A DNA stretch of 64,000 bases from Rozella allomycis CSF55. Lineage: Eukaryota > Rozellomycota. The translations under genes were made by a program, and so were the position numbers. The number at the start of each line of letters is the position of its first letter. Positions within the stretch are counted from its first letter, which is position 1. The stretch spans positions 1 to 64,000 of the forward strand of contig KE561130.1 in NCBI GenBank assembly GCA_000442015.1, given 5' to 3'. The notes under the pieces were generated by a model. It was not told the origin of the DNA, ran no database searches, and saw nothing but the letters and a program-made list of their open reading frames with translations. Shown piece after piece: positions 62,101 through 64,000 of this stretch.

Positions 62101-63379
62101 CATCCGATTTCTTCTCTATAACTTTTCCCACAAATATTCTAGTAAATAAATTTCATGGATCATCCGTCTTACTAAAATTAAAACGCAACAAGGGAAAAGA
62201 ATATTTAGACTTTAACAAAGAACCTTCAAATGTTTCCATCTGGAAATTTCTTGCAAATAAAATTCCATTCTTGAAAAATGAAAATAAATCAAAAGCAGAA
62301 ATTAACATTTTTTCTGTTGCGTCTGGCCATCTTTATGAACGAATGCTAAGAATTATGATCAAAAGCGTTGTTTCCAACACAAAGTCTTCTGTCAAGTTTT
62401 GGTTCATTGAAAGCTTTCTTTCCCCAACATTCAAAGTATTTCAACTAATCTCATTTAACTAGAAAACAATCCCCTTCTTGGCTAAAGAATACAATTTCAT
62501 CTATGAAATGGTGGCTTATAAGTGGCCCACGTGGCTTAGAGATCAGAAAGAAAAACAAAGAAAAATTTGGGGCTACAAAATTTTATTTCTCGATGTTCTT
62601 TTTCCTCTAGATCTCGATAAAATAATCTTCGTTGACGCAGATCAAGTAAATTTCTCAATCTATTTATATCTTGATTGTTAGGGCGGATCTTAAAGAATTA
62701 ATTAATTTAGATCTCCATGGGGCTCCTTACGCCTTCACTCCGTTTTGCGACTCTAGAGAAGACATGCAAAATTTTAGATTCTGGAATCATGGCTACTGGA
62801 AATCTTTCCTCGGCGATAATTTAAAATACCACATTAGGTACAAAATTATGTCTCCTTAAATCTAAGCGCCCTGTTTGTCGTTGATCTAAAAAGATTCAGA
62901 GAAATTGCGGCAGGCGATTTGTTGCGCCAAACTTACCACTCTCTATCGCTAGATCCCAATTCTTTGGCAAATCTAGATCAAGATCTACCAAATCACATGC
63001 AACAATTTGGTCTTAAAATTCATTCTCTCCCTCAAGAATGGCTGTGGTGCGAAACTTGGTGTGACGACAAATCTCTTTCAACTGCAAAAACAATCGATCT
63101 CGTAATCAAACTCTTTCACTCTTATAGTGCAACAATCCAAAAACTAAAGAGCCAAAACTGGATCGTGCAAGACGCTTAATTCCTGAATGGAACATTTACG
63201 ACAATGAACTCACAAATCTACTACTATTCATTCAAAAAGCACTTGAAATTTACCCTCAAAATTATTTATTAGAAAACTGGAATTATATTCGCCAAAATAA
63301 ATTTCATCTTGAACTTTATCCCGCTGTCTACAATTTTAAGCCCCATCTCAGCCACTTTTTAAGATGGACTCGAGACTGA
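59134..63379 (+). CDS. UGGT: UDP-glucose:glycoprotein glucosyltransferase
   Basis: ER folding sensor that reglucosylates misfolded glycoproteins. 1343 residues in nine exons: 59134-60047, 60074-60278, 60305-60697, 60724-61679, 61706-62435, 62463-62645, 62674-62837, 62867-63101, 63128-63379. Signal peptide ([19 protein letters not shown]), long thioredoxin-like sensor region, beta region, then the GT24 domain: [59 protein letters not shown] (DxD), LDQDLPNHM and [12 protein letters not shown]. The intron 62646-62673 has only a TTG end. A Cys-rich insert with STIPAND repeats lies at about 61174-61350. No KDEL-like tail. The end overlaps the next gene by 16 bp. Confidence 0.93.
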
Positions 63380-64000
63380 GACCACAAAGTGACTCATTCT
63401 TAAACAACTTTTTTCTACATGCCCCTTCTCCAAAATCAAACTCTGCTCTCGATGACTTCATTTCTCAATATTCTGGAACTCGCTCTTCAACGCCAGTCGA
63501 AAAATTTTTACAGAGACCTCAAACAGAAATGATATCCAAAAATGACTCTACAAACTTTGATAAATTATTCGATGATTTAAAATATCACGAAAATATGTTC
63601 CAAACAATGGCAAAAGCTAGACTTTGTCACACCTTCCAAGAAGAACTAAATGATATCAATGTTTGGTTCAAAGTACTGTCAGATGCTGAAAAAATAACTC
63701 TTATCTATTCTCTTATTCATCATTTAAGCCCTTTACACACAGTAACAACCATCACTATATATAATTATAGCGCTTTTTGAGTTCCGTTTTGCTTCGTGTA
63801 AATAACGAAATTCCAACACCCGCAGAATCTCCAATATCGAGAAACAGTATTCTTTCCTTAATATTCAATAATAGATGAAGAAAAAACCAACAGTTTACGG
63901 ACTGGAAGTTTAAAACGGCTCAGTAGTCGCCTCTACGATAGATCAGTAACTTCCTTGATGGAATGTAAGATTTACATGATTTTAAAAGTAGCACTATCAT
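63364..64000 (+). CDS. Vts1/Smaug-like RNA-binding protein, 3' end outside window
   Basis: Starts in another frame inside the last codons of UGGT. Exons 63364-63741, 63771-63846, 63875-63964, with a further intron 63965-63991 near the edge. N-terminus is Ser/Pro/Asn-rich with a DDFISQYS segment. A helical region, [39 protein letters not shown], resembles the pseudo-HEAT part of Smaug/Vts1 ahead of its SAM domain. The RNA-binding SAM domain would lie beyond 64000, so the call is tentative. Confidence 0.5.

Overview
The window is nuclear DNA of a compact, AT-rich eukaryotic genome. About 45 protein genes on both strands are packed with 10-200 bp between them, and some overlap. Almost every gene is cut by very short spliceosomal introns, mostly 26-30 nt, starting GTA and ending TAG or AAG. 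I reconstructed the coding regions by joining open frames across these introns and checking each junction against conserved protein families. No tRNA, rRNA or CRISPR was found. The gene set is opisthokont/fungal-like: a forkhead and a GATA factor, a Vhc1-type SLC12 transporter, CCR4 with leucine-rich repeats, SNAPC4. It also holds microtubule genes expected of a flagellated cell (tubulin deglutamylase, kinesin-13, spastin). Intron size, base composition and content suggest an early-diverging, flagellated fungal lineage of the Rozella/Cryptomycota kind; this is inference.

Layout. 1-838: no clear gene. 0.8-12.5 kb: RNA polymerase III large subunit, a secreted orphan, a Uma2-like nuclease fused to a zinc finger, peroxisomal thiolase, PDE9-type phosphodiesterase, SRRM1. 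12.5-20 kb: PCYT2, a coiled-coil protein, TMA16, CCR4, CCP-type deglutamylase. 20-32 kb: GATA factor cut by a gap, CHORD-CS co-chaperone, proteasome beta5, SLC12 transporter, SNAPC4, IQ protein, forkhead, UTP7. 31.8-39.4 kb: Sec23, split by about 5.3 kb that contains a phosphoesterase, a VPS9-domain gene, a LINE fragment and telomere-like repeats, all bounded by single N positions. 39.5-52.8 kb: ZIP transporter, ZCCHC10, DR1, ZFPL1, kinesin-13, spastin, EXS-domain protein, promethin-like protein, SHMT, MTQ2, RPL29, RPN11, PIG-L. 52.8-64 kb: PP1, MFSD1-like carrier, a secreted orphan, mitochondrial Hsp70, UGGT and the start of a Vts1/Smaug-like gene.

Most genes are single-copy housekeeping genes without operon logic. 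Some share a process: RPC1 and SNAPC4 (Pol III and snRNA transcription), proteasome beta5 and RPN11 (26S proteasome), UGGT, PIG-L, Sec23, ZFPL1 and the EXS protein (ER-Golgi), and kinesin-13, spastin and the deglutamylase (microtubules).

The most unusual signals are: three places in RPC1 where 3 to 5 intron-sized units, each with its own GTA start and AG end, lie back to back between the same two exons; two introns whose only protein-consistent acceptor is TTG; a recurrent ACCCTGGT element 5-15 nt upstream of several start codons; and the Uma2 nuclease-zinc finger fusion. Single N positions are often flanked by near-identical short duplications and look like contig joins; they disturb several reading frames.
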